A stretch of 64,000 nucleotides of DNA, taken from Methylomonas sp. ZR1 (GTDB taxonomy: Bacteria > Pseudomonadota > Gammaproteobacteria > Methylococcales > Methylomonadaceae). Location of the stretch: the NCBI RefSeq assembly GCF_013141865.1, contig NZ_RCST01000001.1:558001-622000 (forward strand). The letters run 5' to 3'. Position 1 is the stretch's first letter. Every line of letters begins with the position of its first letter. Position numbers and translations under genes: made by a program. The notes under the pieces were generated by a model. The model saw only the letters and a program-made list of their open reading frames with translations. It did no database searches and was not told the DNA's origin. Below, in pieces: positions 1 through 8,996 of this stretch.

Positions 1-627
1 CCGCAAATCATTTCCATAATTTTGTCCTTGCTGGATGCCGATCAGGCCGCCGACGTGCTGACCTTATTGCCGCAAAACATGCGCTCGGATATTTTGATGC
101 GCATCGCCACGCTGGAAGGCGTGCAACCCGCCGCTTTGCGCGAGTTGGACGACATCATGGAGAAACAGTTGACCGGCAGCGATGGCGTCAAATCCTCGCA
201 AATCGGCGGTATCGATGCAGCGGCCAATATCCTTAACTTTATCGAAAGCGGTATCAGCGATCCGATGATGCAAGACATCAACGAAGCCAACGCCGATTTG
301 GGCCAACGCATCCAGGATAAAATGTTTGTGTTCGGCGATTTGATCAATGTCGATGATCGCGGTATTCAAACCCTGTTGCGCGAAGTGTCCACCGATCAGC
401 TGCTATTGGCTCTGCGCGGCGTGGAAACCGGTTTACGCGACAAAGTGTTTGCCAATATGTCCAGACGCGCGGCGGAAATGCTGCGCGATGATTTGGAAGC
501 CGCGCCGCCTGCGCGTTTGAGCGAAGTCGAAGCCGCGCAAAAAGATATTCTGGCGATAGCCAAACGCTTGTCCGATGCGGGTGAAATAGCTTTGGGTGGC
601 GGTGGCGGTGGCGATGAGTTCGTCTAA
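1..627 (+). CDS. fliG: Flagellar motor switch protein FliG (C-terminal part)
   Basis: The frame is open from base 1, so the 5' end lies outside the window; 208 residues of a family usually about 330 long are present. FliG sits in the cytoplasmic C-ring, where it couples torque from the stator to the rotor and sets rotation direction. The visible part begins in the middle domain (PQ of the family's HPQ motif at the edge, then the DADQAADVL region) and ends with the charged torque-generating domain (LRDKVFANMSRRAAEML). It ends in a glycine-rich stretch and DEFV. The stop overlaps the start of fliH, so it is the first visible gene of a flagellar operon. Confidence 0.95.
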   Translation, partial: PQIISIILSLLDADQAADVLTLLPQNMRSDILMRIATLEGVQPAALRELDDIMEKQLTGSDGVKSSQIGGIDAAANILNFIESGISDPMMQDINEANADLGQRIQDKMFVFGDLINVDDRGIQTLLREVSTDQLLLALRGVETGLRDKVFANMSRRAAEMLRDDLEAAPPARLSEVEAAQKDILAIAKRLSDAGEIALGGGGGGDEFV

Positions 628-1318
628 GGGCAATAAGTTTTCCGAGTCTGAATTACAGGCTCTGGATCGCTGGACCAATCTGCAGGATTTCAGCAACCCG
701 CGTTCCGAAGCCGTCGAATTGGAGGAAGTAACCCAGATTTTGACCGCCGAACAGATTGAAGAAATTCAAAAGCAGGCCTACGCAGAAGCCTTCGAACAAG
801 GTAAGCAGCAAGGTTATGTGGACGGGCAAAAGGAAGGTTTTGAAGCAGGGCGCAAACAAGGCTATGAAGAAAGCGTGCATTTGCTGCAAAAGCAAGCGGC
901 CGAGTTCGCGAATTTACTGGAGGCGCTCAGCGAGCCCTTCAAACAACTCGACGAGTCGGTCGAGCAGGAGTTGGTGAAATTAACCATTGCCATTGCCAGT
1001 CAATTGATTCGCCGGGAATTGAAGTTAGAACCCGGCGAGATCGTCGGCGTAGTCAGGGAGGCGATCAATGCCTTGCCGCTGGCATCTCAGAAGGTCACCG
1101 TCAACTTGCACCCCGAAGATGCGGCCTTGGTCCGCACCGCGTTAAAACTCGATGAAAATATGCCGCCTTGGCGCTTACAGGAAAATCCCTTGTTGAGTCG
1201 TGGCGGTTGTACCGTTGAAACTGAAATGTCCAGAATCGATGCCAGCGTCGAAAGCCGGGTAGCCGCCGTGATCGCCACAGTATTGGGCGGGGAGCGCCGC
1301 GAGGATTTTGGGCGATGA
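614..1318 (+). CDS. fliH: Flagellar assembly protein FliH
   Basis: A 234-residue protein whose ATG lies inside the last codons of fliG in another frame, which favours this start over an upstream in-frame alternative at 596. FliH is the cytoplasmic regulator and peripheral stalk of the flagellar export ATPase FliI. The middle (about residues 45-110) is rich in Gln, Glu and Gly repeats such as GKQQGYVDGQKEGFEAGRKQ, the GxxxG-type helix typical of FliH. The C-terminal half (LVKLTIAIASQLIRREL) matches the FliH/YscL domain. Its stop overlaps the fliI start by four bases, implying translational coupling. Confidence 0.93.
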   Translation: MSSSKGNKFSESELQALDRWTNLQDFSNPRSEAVELEEVTQILTAEQIEEIQKQAYAEAFEQGKQQGYVDGQKEGFEAGRKQGYEESVHLLQKQAAEFANLLEALSEPFKQLDESVEQELVKLTIAIASQLIRRELKLEPGEIVGVVREAINALPLASQKVTVNLHPEDAALVRTALKLDENMPPWRLQENPLLSRGGCTVETEMSRIDASVESRVAAVIATVLGGERREDFGR

Positions 1319-2664
1319 TTCCCAGTGCCGACCGTTCCGATTTATGGCTGGCGCGTTTGCAGCCGTATCGGGAAAGATTGGCTGCGGACCCGCTGGAATT
1401 GGTGGTCGAAGGCAAATTGTCGCGGATGGTGGGCTTAACCCTGGAAGCGGAAGGTTGCCGGGCGGCAATCGGTTCATTGTGTCAAGTAATTACCAAATCC
1501 GGCAAGATCATCACGGCTGAGGTCGTCGGTTTTGGCGGATCCCGCTTATTTTTGATGCCGACCGGCGATACGCACGGCCTGGAACCGGGCTGCCGTGTCA
1601 TTCCCATGGGCAAGAACAGTCTGGCCAGCGTCGGTTTTGGTTTATTGGGCCGGGTGCTAGACGGTGCCGGCAAGCCCTTGGATAGTAAGGGGCCGCTGGA
1701 TACCGATGCCAAGGTCTCGTTATCCGGCGTTACCATCAATCCGCTCAGCCGCAAACCGATCCGCGAGGCGCTGGATGTTGGCGTGCGGGCGATCAACGCC
1801 ATTCTCAGCGTCGGCCGCGGTCAGCGTATGGGCTTGTTTGCCGGCACCGGCGTGGGCAAGAGCGTGTTGCTGGGGATGATGACCAAGTTCACTAATGCCG
1901 ATGTGGTCGTGGTGGGATTGGTCGGCGAGCGGGGGAGGGAGGTCAACGAATTTGTGTTGAAAATTCTTGGCGAAGAAGGCTTGCGCCGAGCCGTGGTAGT
2001 CGCCTCGCCGGCTGACGACTCGCCGTTGATGCGGGTGCACGGCGCCTTGCTGGCGACCAGTATTGCCGAATATTTTCGCGACCAGGGCCTGGACGTGTTG
2101 TTGCTGATGGACTCTTTGACTCGTTACGCCCAGGCTTATCGGGAAATCGCTTTGGCGATAGACGAGCCGCCGGCTACCAAGGGCTATCCGCCCTCGGTGT
2201 TTGCGAAATTGCCGCAATTGGTGGAACGTGCCGGTAACGGCGACGAAGGTGGCGGTTCGATTACTGCGTTTTATACGGTATTGGCGGAAGGCGACGATAC
2301 CAACGATCCGATTGCCGATGCGGCGCGAGGTGTGTTGGACGGCCATGTGGTGCTGTCGCGGTCGTTGGCGGAGTCGGGGCACTATCCGGCAATCGATATT
2401 GAAGCCTCGATCAGCCGGGTGATGCCGGACATCATAGAACCGGAACATCTGCAAATGGCGCGCGATTTGCGGCGTTTGTATTCCATCTATCAACAGAATA
2501 AGGATTTGATTAGCGTCGGTGCTTATCGGCCGGGAGCCGATCCGCGCATCGATAAAGCGATAGAAAAAAATCCGGCGATCATGGATTTTCTACAACAAAG
2601 CATGGACGAATCGGTGGACTTGAGCCGGAGTCTGAGCGAGTTAGCGCAATTGCTGGCGAGCTGA
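1315..2664 (+). CDS. fliI: Flagellar export ATPase FliI
   Basis: A 449-residue ATPase of the type III export apparatus, related to the F1 beta subunit; it helps deliver and unfold flagellar substrates at the export gate. The Walker A loop GTGVGKSVLLG lies near residue 180, the Walker B strand DVLLLMDSLTRYAQAYREI near residue 265, and the family block PPSVFAKLPQLVERAG follows. Length is normal for FliI. The ATG overlaps the fliH stop and the gene's stop overlaps the fliJ start, so fliH-fliI-fliJ are coupled. Confidence 0.97.
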   Translation: MIPSADRSDLWLARLQPYRERLAADPLELVVEGKLSRMVGLTLEAEGCRAAIGSLCQVITKSGKIITAEVVGFGGSRLFLMPTGDTHGLEPGCRVIPMGKNSLASVGFGLLGRVLDGAGKPLDSKGPLDTDAKVSLSGVTINPLSRKPIREALDVGVRAINAILSVGRGQRMGLFAGTGVGKSVLLGMMTKFTNADVVVVGLVGERGREVNEFVLKILGEEGLRRAVVVASPADDSPLMRVHGALLATSIAEYFRDQGLDVLLLMDSLTRYAQAYREIALAIDEPPATKGYPPSVFAKLPQLVERAGNGDEGGGSITAFYTVLAEGDDTNDPIADAARGVLDGHVVLSRSLAESGHYPAIDIEASISRVMPDIIEPEHLQMARDLRRLYSIYQQNKDLISVGAYRPGADPRIDKAIEKNPAIMDFLQQSMDESVDLSRSLSELAQLLAS

Positions 2665-3116
2665 TGAAAAAGTCGCAGCGACTGAAAGTCATTATCGACT
2701 TACATGCGCGTCAGGAACATGACGCTTTGCAGGCTTTGGGTATCTGTCAGCAAAAACTCCAAGAGCAGCAGGCCCAGCTGGAAAATTTACAAAGTTACCG
2801 TTTGGATTATTTAGGTAAGTTCGCCGTCAGACAGCAGGCGGGGATCAACATCAGTCAGTTGATGGAATTCAGGGCTTTTGCCGATAAGCTCGATCAGGCT
2901 ATCGAAAGCCAGCAGCAGACCGTAAGCAACCATGAACGTGAGATGCAGCGGGCCCGTAAGCGCTGGGAAGAGGCGCATCAACGTACCAAAAGTTTGCAAA
3001 AAGTCAGTGAGCTGGCTTTGATTGAAGAAATGAAAGTCGAACAAAAGCGCGAGCAGGCCGAGCAAGACGACCGGGCGGCGCGATCAGGACGCAAGGATGG
3101 CACGGGAAGTGCTTGA
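2664..3116 (+). CDS. fliJ: Flagellar export chaperone FliJ
   Basis: A 150-residue, almost wholly alpha-helical protein rich in Gln, Glu, Lys and Arg, as expected for the FliJ coiled coil that inserts into the FliI hexamer and escorts export substrates. No catalytic motif is expected. The start shares one base with the fliI stop, and the position between fliI and fliK is the standard one. The identification rests mainly on that position, the size and the coiled-coil composition. Confidence 0.9.
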   Translation: MKKSQRLKVIIDLHARQEHDALQALGICQQKLQEQQAQLENLQSYRLDYLGKFAVRQQAGINISQLMEFRAFADKLDQAIESQQQTVSNHEREMQRARKRWEEAHQRTKSLQKVSELALIEEMKVEQKREQAEQDDRAARSGRKDGTGSA

Positions 3117-3143
3117 TTAAATAAAAATGTCAGGAGAAATGCC

Positions 3144-4505
3144 ATGAATATCCAAGGTTTAAATCCGCTGTCTCTATTAGCCTCCGCCGATAGCGCCGGT
3201 GCTGCGACGACAGCTCTATTGGGCGAAGGTGGTGGTGGCGTGTTTTCGGCGACGCTGCTTGAGCAGCTGGCACAATTGCAAAACAGTTTATTGAGTAAAG
3301 GGGCGGCCGGTGACGCCGGCTTGGCGAATTTACAGCAGCTGGGCGGATTGGGGGCGGATGCTCTGAACAGTCAAAGCTTGCAGGATTTTACCGCTCTATT
3401 CGGCAAGAGTTTGCCGACGGCAACCAAACTTGATCAGGATATTAATCTCGACGATACCATGCAAGCCTTAGCGGATGTTTTGCAATACTTGCAAGGCTTG
3501 GAGGCCACCGGTGCCGCGCCGCAAGCTCCGGTTTTACCGGTTGCATCGGCCGATCAAGAGAATCTTGCCGATATAGTGACGGAAAATATCGAGGCTGCAC
3601 ATGATGAGCAGGCGGTGAATGCTGCGATCTATGTAAGCACGCAAGCTCAGCCCTTGCCGGTGGCGGATAGCGTGAGTGTTGTTAACGACGCGCTGAAATC
3701 AGCGGTAGCAACCAGCGAGGCGATGTCTGCGATCAAAAACAGTCCGGAGCTGTTGAGTATGGATGCCAAAAAAGAGGCGTTGACGGCATTGAGTGGCGCT
3801 GATGAAGGGCGGAAGACGATGGTAGCGGAGAGCGGTTTTGCCAAAACCCTGGCCGCCGAAGACGGCGCGTCCCCGCAATTTGCGCAAGACAGCGCGGCTG
3901 ATACTTTTCAAACCGAGCAGCGCGATGTGCCGAAGCAGCAAATTGGCGGTAGCGAGGCTGATGTGGGGTTATCGAGAATGACGGCCGACATCAACCAGCT
4001 GAATAAATCGGTAAATAGCGTCGGGCAAACGTCAGCGCCGACGATAGAAAAACATTTGACTCATCCGGAATGGAACACCGAGCTGGGCGAAAAATTGTTG
4101 TGGATGCATAAACAAGCGGTGCCTTCCGCTGAAATTCGGCTGAATCCTGAGCATCTCGGCCCTATTTCCATCAAGATCGATGTCAATCAAGATCAAGCCA
4201 ATGTGGTCTTCACCGCCCAGCACGCGGCGGTCAGGGACGCAATCGAAGCGGCAATCCCCAAGTTGCGGGAAATGTTGGGTGGGCAAAACTTGAATTTGGC
4301 GGATGTTAATGTTTCCCAGCAACAATCAGAACAAAGACCGGGGCGCGAGTCCTTCCAAATGGCCGGCGAGCAAAATCGCAGTGGCAATAGTCAAAGCCAA
4401 GGCCATGCCGATACTGCGGCAACCGAGCCCTCCAACACTATGCTCGAAGAAATTGAAGCAGGCCGTGCCATCGCCAGTAATGGCTTATTGAGTCTGTTTG
4501 CCTAG
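3144..4505 (+). CDS. fliK: Flagellar hook-length control protein FliK
   Basis: A 453-residue protein with a low-complexity, Ala/Gln/Ser-rich N-terminal part and a conserved C-terminal domain (about residues 330-410). That domain carries the family pattern LNPEHLGPISIKI, then VVFTAQHAAVRDAIEAAIPKL and a Gln-rich tail. FliK is exported while the hook grows; its C-terminal domain then binds FlhB to switch export from hook to filament proteins. AGGAG lies about eight bases before the ATG. It is the last gene of the visible flagellar run and is followed by a terminator-like hairpin. Confidence 0.92.
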   Translation: MNIQGLNPLSLLASADSAGAATTALLGEGGGGVFSATLLEQLAQLQNSLLSKGAAGDAGLANLQQLGGLGADALNSQSLQDFTALFGKSLPTATKLDQDINLDDTMQALADVLQYLQGLEATGAAPQAPVLPVASADQENLADIVTENIEAAHDEQAVNAAIYVSTQAQPLPVADSVSVVNDALKSAVATSEAMSAIKNSPELLSMDAKKEALTALSGADEGRKTMVAESGFAKTLAAEDGASPQFAQDSAADTFQTEQRDVPKQQIGGSEADVGLSRMTADINQLNKSVNSVGQTSAPTIEKHLTHPEWNTELGEKLLWMHKQAVPSAEIRLNPEHLGPISIKIDVNQDQANVVFTAQHAAVRDAIEAAIPKLREMLGGQNLNLADVNVSQQQSEQRPGRESFQMAGEQNRSGNSQSQGHADTAATEPSNTMLEEIEAGRAIASNGLLSLFA

Positions 4506-4513
4506 TCAACTTT

Positions 4514-4556
4514 AGGCGCTGTTGAAAAATTGCTTTGCAAAAACAGCGCCTATTTC
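4514..4556 (+). terminator. Intrinsic terminator after fliK
   Basis: A perfect 10-bp inverted repeat, AGGCGCTGTT (4514-4523) and AACAGCGCCT (4542-4551), is followed by ATTTC. The T run is short, so termination may be partial. It separates the flagellar genes from the ribosomal protein operon. Confidence 0.6.
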
Positions 4557-4562
4557 TATAAT
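4534..4562 (+). promoter_or_regulatory. Putative sigma-70 promoter of the rpsF operon
   Basis: A perfect -10 hexamer TATAAT (4557-4562) has a weak -35, TTTGCA (4534-4539), 17 bp upstream. The -35 lies in the loop of the fliK terminator hairpin, so the two signals overlap. The rpsF start is about 85 bases downstream. Confidence 0.5.
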
Positions 4563-4596
4563 GCCCAGCTTTTTGGGGAATTTATCCCCACCCCTT

Positions 4597-4623
4597 GCCT
4601 CACTGTTCAAGCGGATGGGAGGC
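4597..4623 (+). promoter_or_regulatory. Hairpin in the rpsF leader, possible S6:S18 control element
   Basis: GCCTC (4597-4601) pairs with GAGGC (4619-4623) around a 17-base interior, ending about 20 bases before the rpsF start. A second hairpin, GGGGA with TCCCC, lies just upstream (4575-4589). S6:S18 complexes are known to repress rpsF mRNA through leader hairpins in many bacteria. The fit here is by position and a stem only; the characteristic bulge was not verified. Confidence 0.3.
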
Positions 4624-4646
4624 TTTTAAACCCGTAAGGAGAAATC

Positions 4647-5072
4647 ATGCGACATTATGAAATTGTCTTCTTAGTCCACCCTGACCAAAGTGCTCAGGTG
4701 CCGGCTATGATAGAGCGTTATAAATCCACCGTTGAAGAAGCCGCAGGCAAAATTCACCGTTTGGAAGATTGGGGCCGTAGACATTTGGCTTACCCTATCA
4801 AAAAAATTCATAAAGCACACTACGTGTTGATGAACATCGAATGCGATCAAGCCACTCTTGAAGAACTGGAAAGCGGTTTTCGTTTCAACGACGCCATTCT
4901 GCGTAGCCAAACTCTGGCGCAAAAAGCGGCCGTAACCGAGCCTTCCGCGATTGCTGTCAGCGGTAACGACGGTCAAAAAGCCGGTAGCCGAGTTAAGGAA
5001 GAAGTCGAAGAAGAAACCGAAGAAGCTGAAGTAGAAGTCGTTGAGACTGAAGTCGCAGCGGATTCCGAATAA
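4647..5072 (+). CDS. rpsF: 30S ribosomal protein S6
   Basis: A 141-residue S6 that pairs with S18 on the platform of the 30S subunit. The family start [15 protein letters not shown] and the block [23 protein letters not shown] are plain. The last 40 residues or so are an acidic Glu/Val tail ([16 protein letters not shown]), the region that RimK extends with glutamate in E. coli, though longer here. A strong AAGGAG lies before the ATG. rpsR follows 25 bases later. Confidence 0.98.
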   Translation: MRHYEIVFLVHPDQSAQVPAMIERYKSTVEEAAGKIHRLEDWGRRHLAYPIKKIHKAHYVLMNIECDQATLEELESGFRFNDAILRSQTLAQKAAVTEPSAIAVSGNDGQKAGSRVKEEVEEETEEAEVEVVETEVAADSE

Positions 5073-5097
5073 TCAACATTGAACCAAGAGAATTGTG

Positions 5098-5328
5098 ATG
5101 GCACGTAACAACATTAGACGCAAAAAAGGTTGCCGTTTTAGCGGCGAAGACGCGATCAAAATCGATTATAAAGATCTGGATTTATTGAGCGAGTATGTTA
5201 CCGAAACCGGCAAAATCATTCCTAGCCGCATTACCGGTACCAGTGCGAAATATCAAAGACAGCTGACTTCCGCTATTAAACAAGCGCGTTTCCTGGCTTT
5301 GTTGCCGTTCTGCGACGCACACAAGTGA
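5098..5328 (+). CDS. rpsR: 30S ribosomal protein S18
   Basis: A 76-residue protein, normal for S18, with the conserved [19 protein letters not shown] and [20 protein letters not shown] segments. It binds S6 and 16S rRNA. The ATG at 5098 gives the usual MARNN start; an in-frame GTG directly before it would add one residue. Position between rpsF and a DUF2232 gene followed by rplI is typical of gammaproteobacteria lacking priB here. Confidence 0.97.
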   Translation: MARNNIRRKKGCRFSGEDAIKIDYKDLDLLSEYVTETGKIIPSRITGTSAKYQRQLTSAIKQARFLALLPFCDAHK

Positions 5329-5350
5329 TTTAGCACGGGGGGCGTAGCGC

Positions 5351-6259
5351 GTGCAATTTCTGGCCACTTTCATTATGAAAGGACGGATGCAGGCCATGAC
5401 GGTCGCATCCAGCCTGGCCTTGCTATCGCTGCTGTTTCCTCCTGTCAGTATCGTAAGTTCAGCCGCTGTCTCATTGGTAACATTGAGGCGTGGGGCTAGC
5501 GAAGGCTTGTATGTGCTGATGTGCTCATGTCTGGCTGCCGCCGTATTAAGCACCTTATTGATCGGTAATTACCAGTACGCATTGCTTTACGGTCTGGCCT
5601 TTTGGCTACCGGTTTGGCTGATTTCGATAGTACTGCGCGAAGGCCGTTATCTGACACTGGCAATTGAAATTGCCGTGTTGCTGGGTGTGGCGGTGGTGCT
5701 GGGTATTTACATGATTCAGGACCAACCGGTACAGCTTTGGCGCGAAGTGTTGAGCTTTATGCTGCAGCCCATGCTTGAAGGCAAAACCGATGTGCCGCTT
5801 GAGCAAATTAGGCAGTCTGCAGAATTGTTGGCGCATTTCATGTCCGGAGTTGCCGCGGCAGGCAGCGTTTACGGCTTGCTGTTCGGTTTGTTTTTGGCCA
5901 GATGGTGGCAAGCAGCGCTATACAACCCGGGCGGTTTCAGAGCCGAGTTTTTGGCGTTGAAAGGGCATGTGCATCTGACATTAGGCACCTTGTTGGTGGC
6001 CGGAGTAGCCATGCTGACTTCCGGTAAAACCGCGGAACTTTGTTGGAACGTGCTACTGGTGCTGCTGGTGACCTACACAATGATAGGCACCGCAGTGTTG
6101 CACGCGGCGTTCTCGGTGATGAAGGGTAGTCGTTTCATGGTGCCTTTTTTATATGTCACATTGATGTTGATCCCGCATGTGATGGTGGTGATCGTGTTAT
6201 GCGGACTGACTGACACCTGGCTGGACTTACGAAATAAACTAAAACCAAATGGAGCGTAA
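5351..6259 (+). CDS. DUF2232 (YybS-like) integral membrane protein
   Basis: A 302-residue hydrophobic protein with about eight likely membrane spans, beginning LATFIMKGRMQAMTVASSLALLSLLFPP. It matches the DUF2232/YybS family seen between rpsR and rplI in many gammaproteobacteria; its function is unknown. I chose the GTG at 5351 because a run of G (5338-5342) precedes it; an ATG at 5375 is the alternative. It probably shares the rpsF-rplI transcript. Family assignment rests on hydrophobicity, size and position. Confidence 0.8.
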   Translation: MQFLATFIMKGRMQAMTVASSLALLSLLFPPVSIVSSAAVSLVTLRRGASEGLYVLMCSCLAAAVLSTLLIGNYQYALLYGLAFWLPVWLISIVLREGRYLTLAIEIAVLLGVAVVLGIYMIQDQPVQLWREVLSFMLQPMLEGKTDVPLEQIRQSAELLAHFMSGVAAAGSVYGLLFGLFLARWWQAALYNPGGFRAEFLALKGHVHLTLGTLLVAGVAMLTSGKTAELCWNVLLVLLVTYTMIGTAVLHAAFSVMKGSRFMVPFLYVTLMLIPHVMVVIVLCGLTDTWLDLRNKLKPNGA

Positions 6260-6305
6260 GCTCCCGATTTTTCGACAATCAAGTCGATCTAAGAGGTAGA
6301 AAACG

Positions 6306-6752
6306 ATGGAAGTCATTCTTCTGGAAAAAACCGCCAATCTGGGTAACCTGGGCGATAAAGTAACCATCAAAGCGGGTTACGGCAGAAACTATTTGATCCC
6401 GCAAGGCAAAGCAGTGCCTGCTACGCCCAAGAAAATCAGAGAGTTTGAAGAGCGTCGCGCCGAGCTGGAAAAACAAGCGGCTGAAAAATTGGCTGCTGCA
6501 ACTGCTCGCGGCGAAGCAATCAGCAAATTGAACGTATCCATTGCCCACAAAACCGGCGACGAAGGCCGTTTGTTCGGTTCTGTTGGTACACAAAACGTTG
6601 CTGATGCCATTACCGCTGCCGGCGTAAAAGTTGAGAAGCACGAAATCCGTATGCCAAACGGCGTCATCCGTAACATCGGCGAATACGACATTGCTATCAA
6701 TCTGCATACCGACGTCGTTATTACGCTGCCGGTAAAAGTGGTAGCCGAGTAA
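6306..6752 (+). CDS. rplI: 50S ribosomal protein L9
   Basis: A 148-residue L9, the usual length. The N-terminal rRNA-binding domain ([32 protein letters not shown]) is followed by the long connecting helix (residues about 40-75) and the C-terminal domain. L9 binds near the L1 stalk of the 50S subunit and helps keep the reading frame. AGAGGT lies seven bases before the ATG. It closes the rpsF-rpsR-DUF2232-rplI run, and hldD begins four bases after its stop. Confidence 0.98.
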   Translation: MEVILLEKTANLGNLGDKVTIKAGYGRNYLIPQGKAVPATPKKIREFEERRAELEKQAAEKLAAATARGEAISKLNVSIAHKTGDEGRLFGSVGTQNVADAITAAGVKVEKHEIRMPNGVIRNIGEYDIAINLHTDVVITLPVKVVAE

Positions 6753-6756
6753 AACC

Positions 6757-7698
6757 GTGATCATCGTAACCGGTGGCGCCGGCTTCATCGGCAGCAATCT
6801 GGTATTGGGCCTGAATGCCCGCGGTTATGATGATATTTTGGTCGTCGACCATTTGACCAACGGTATCAAATACCGGAATTTGGTCGAGTGCAAGATAGCG
6901 GATTATCTGGACAGAAGCACCTTTTTGGAACGACTGCAACAAGGTGCTTTCCATGCCGAAGCGATAGAAGCCATATTTCATCAGGGCGCCTGTTCCAGCA
7001 CGACAGAGTGGGACGGCCGTTACATGATGGACAATAATTATGAATACAGCAAAACGCTGTTTCATTATTGCCAAAGCCATAAAATCCCGTTTATTTACGC
7101 CTCCAGCGCCGCTACTTACGGTGCCGATTTAACCTTCAAGGAAGAACTGGCTTATGAAGGTCCGCTGAATGTCTACGGTTATTCCAAGTTTCAGTTCGAC
7201 CAATATTTGCGCAGACAGCAAAAATTGACCGCGCAAGTGGTGGGTTTACGCTACTTCAATGTCTACGGTCCGCGCGAAGCCCACAAAGGCAGTATGGCCA
7301 GCGTAGCCTTTCATTTGAATAACCAGATCAAAGATTCCGACGAATTACGCTTATTCGAAGGTTGCGACGGTTACGGCAACGGCGAGCAGCGCCGAGATTT
7401 TGTTTATGTCGGCGATGTGGTAGATATTAATCTTTGGTTTCTGGATAACCCGCAAGTGTCCGGCATCTACAACTGTGGCACGGGTCGTAGCCAGACCTTT
7501 AATGACGTAGCCAATGCGGTGATCAAATTTCACCAGCGCGGCCATATCAAATATATTCCCTTCCCCGAGCACCTGAAAGGCTGCTACCAAAGCTTCACCG
7601 AAGCCAATCTGGATAAATTACGCGCCGCTGGTTGCAAACATTCGTTCCAAACCGTCGAGCAAGGCGTACAACTTTATATGGAATGGTTGAACGGCTAG
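6757..7698 (+). CDS. hldD: ADP-L-glycero-D-manno-heptose-6-epimerase
   Basis: A 313-residue short-chain dehydrogenase-type epimerase that converts ADP-D-glycero- to ADP-L-glycero-manno-heptose for the inner core of lipopolysaccharide. The NADP-binding loop GGAGFIGSN is at residues 6-14, the serine/alanine strand YASSAATYG near residue 112 and the catalytic YGYSK near residue 138. The family segment [20 protein letters not shown] is also present. The start is GTG, four bases after the rplI stop, so the gene is probably read from the ribosomal transcript; no clear separate ribosome site is seen. Confidence 0.96.
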   Translation: MIIVTGGAGFIGSNLVLGLNARGYDDILVVDHLTNGIKYRNLVECKIADYLDRSTFLERLQQGAFHAEAIEAIFHQGACSSTTEWDGRYMMDNNYEYSKTLFHYCQSHKIPFIYASSAATYGADLTFKEELAYEGPLNVYGYSKFQFDQYLRRQQKLTAQVVGLRYFNVYGPREAHKGSMASVAFHLNNQIKDSDELRLFEGCDGYGNGEQRRDFVYVGDVVDINLWFLDNPQVSGIYNCGTGRSQTFNDVANAVIKFHQRGHIKYIPFPEHLKGCYQSFTEANLDKLRAAGCKHSFQTVEQGVQLYMEWLNG

Positions 7699-7835
7699 TC
7701 AGGTTAATTTCTGTCATCGATCCAGATGATTTTTATAAGCAAATAACGACAAATCTCGATTTTTCTACAGCATGGTCTGGAGCCCGGTTGTAGAATATTT
7801 CCCTAATTCGTCAACAGTAACTGCCGAGAACGCAG

Positions 7836-8996
7836 ATGAGTCCCCGCAAGGCAATTCGCATTGCCCATTCCTGTTTAGCTGACCCCCAGCGGGCGGTCGA
7901 AGAGCTTGCTTTAGGTTTGCAGCACGCCGACACCACCTTGGTCATTTTCTTTTGTTCGAATAGTTATGACCGAACTGTGCTGGCTTCCGAAATAAGACGT
8001 CGATTTCAAGGTATCCAAGTGCTTGGCTGTACGACTTCCGGCGAAATTGGCGGTGCAGGATTACGTCAACAAAGCCTGGTAGGTGTCGGCTTTTCCGCAC
8101 CGGATTTTATTGCAACCAGTGGCCTAATTCCTAATTTGCAACAGTTTCGCATCGCCGAAGGGCACGCGCTTGCCAACGAGCTTTTGTATGGCTTGCAAGA
8201 TAGAGTGACGCATCTTAACGCGGAAAATTGCTTCGGTTTTTTATTGATCGACGGCTTATCGGTGCGCGAAGAGCAGGTCACCCATGCGATACAAGACGCA
8301 TTAGGCAATATCGCCATGATTGGCGGCTCGGCGGCCGACGACTTGCAGTTCCATAAAACATACGTTTATTGCGAGGGCGACTTTCATGCGGACAGTGCCG
8401 TGTTGTTGCTGGTGCATACCTCGTTACCGTTCAAAATATTCAAAGCCCAGCATTTTGAGCCGACCGCGGAAAGATTGGTGGTCACTCTCGCCGATGCCAG
8501 ACGCCGCGTCGTATATGAAATCAACGGCCTACCAGCCGCGTCGGAATACGCCAGACTCATTGGGGTTTCGGCAGACGCTTTAAGCCCAGCGCACTTTGCC
8601 GCGGCGCCGGTCGTGGTATCTATCGACGGAAACTATTATGTGCGGGCGATTCGTAGCGCCAACCAAGATCAAAGCCTGACTTTTTACTGCGCGATTGAGG
8701 AAGGCTTGGTATTGAGAGTGGCGCTGGGCGTCGATCCTATCGAAAGTCTGCAACAGGTGTTTGCCGAAATTCGGGCCGAGATAGGCCAACCTCAGGTTGT
8801 TGTCGCTTGCGATTGCGTCCTTAGAAAGCTTGAGCTGGTACAGCGCGGGTTGACGGCGCAGGCGGAACAAATCCTGAGTGATAACAGGGTGATAGGTTTC
8901 AATACTTATGGCGAACAGTTTCGCGGCGTGCATGTGAATCAGACCTTCGCCGCGGTTGCCATCGGGGCAGTAGATAGGTGTGGCGAGGATGATTGA
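7836..8996 (+). CDS. FIST sensor-domain protein
   Basis: A 386-residue protein with an N-terminal FIST_N domain (about residues 25-205) and a FIST_C domain (about 215-360). Motifs visible are FQGIQVLGCTTSGEI, IGGSAADDLQFHKTYVYC and the late block VIGFNTYGEQFRGVHVNQTFA. FIST domains are thought to bind small ligands and usually act with signalling proteins. No catalytic domain is present, so it is likely the sensor half of a two-gene module: its last codons overlap the start of the PAS-GGDEF gene. A 137-base upstream gap would hold the promoter. Confidence 0.9.
   Translation: MSPRKAIRIAHSCLADPQRAVEELALGLQHADTTLVIFFCSNSYDRTVLASEIRRRFQGIQVLGCTTSGEIGGAGLRQQSLVGVGFSAPDFIATSGLIPNLQQFRIAEGHALANELLYGLQDRVTHLNAENCFGFLLIDGLSVREEQVTHAIQDALGNIAMIGGSAADDLQFHKTYVYCEGDFHADSAVLLLVHTSLPFKIFKAQHFEPTAERLVVTLADARRRVVYEINGLPAASEYARLIGVSADALSPAHFAAAPVVVSIDGNYYVRAIRSANQDQSLTFYCAIEEGLVLRVALGVDPIESLQQVFAEIRAEIGQPQVVVACDCVLRKLELVQRGLTAQAEQILSDNRVIGFNTYGEQFRGVHVNQTFAAVAIGAVDRCGEDD

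Noticed and set aside
1720..2493. A 257-codon minus-strand frame across fliI
   Set aside because: It is a shadow of fliI, with low-complexity His/Arg/Gln composition and no motif; fliI itself is unmistakable.
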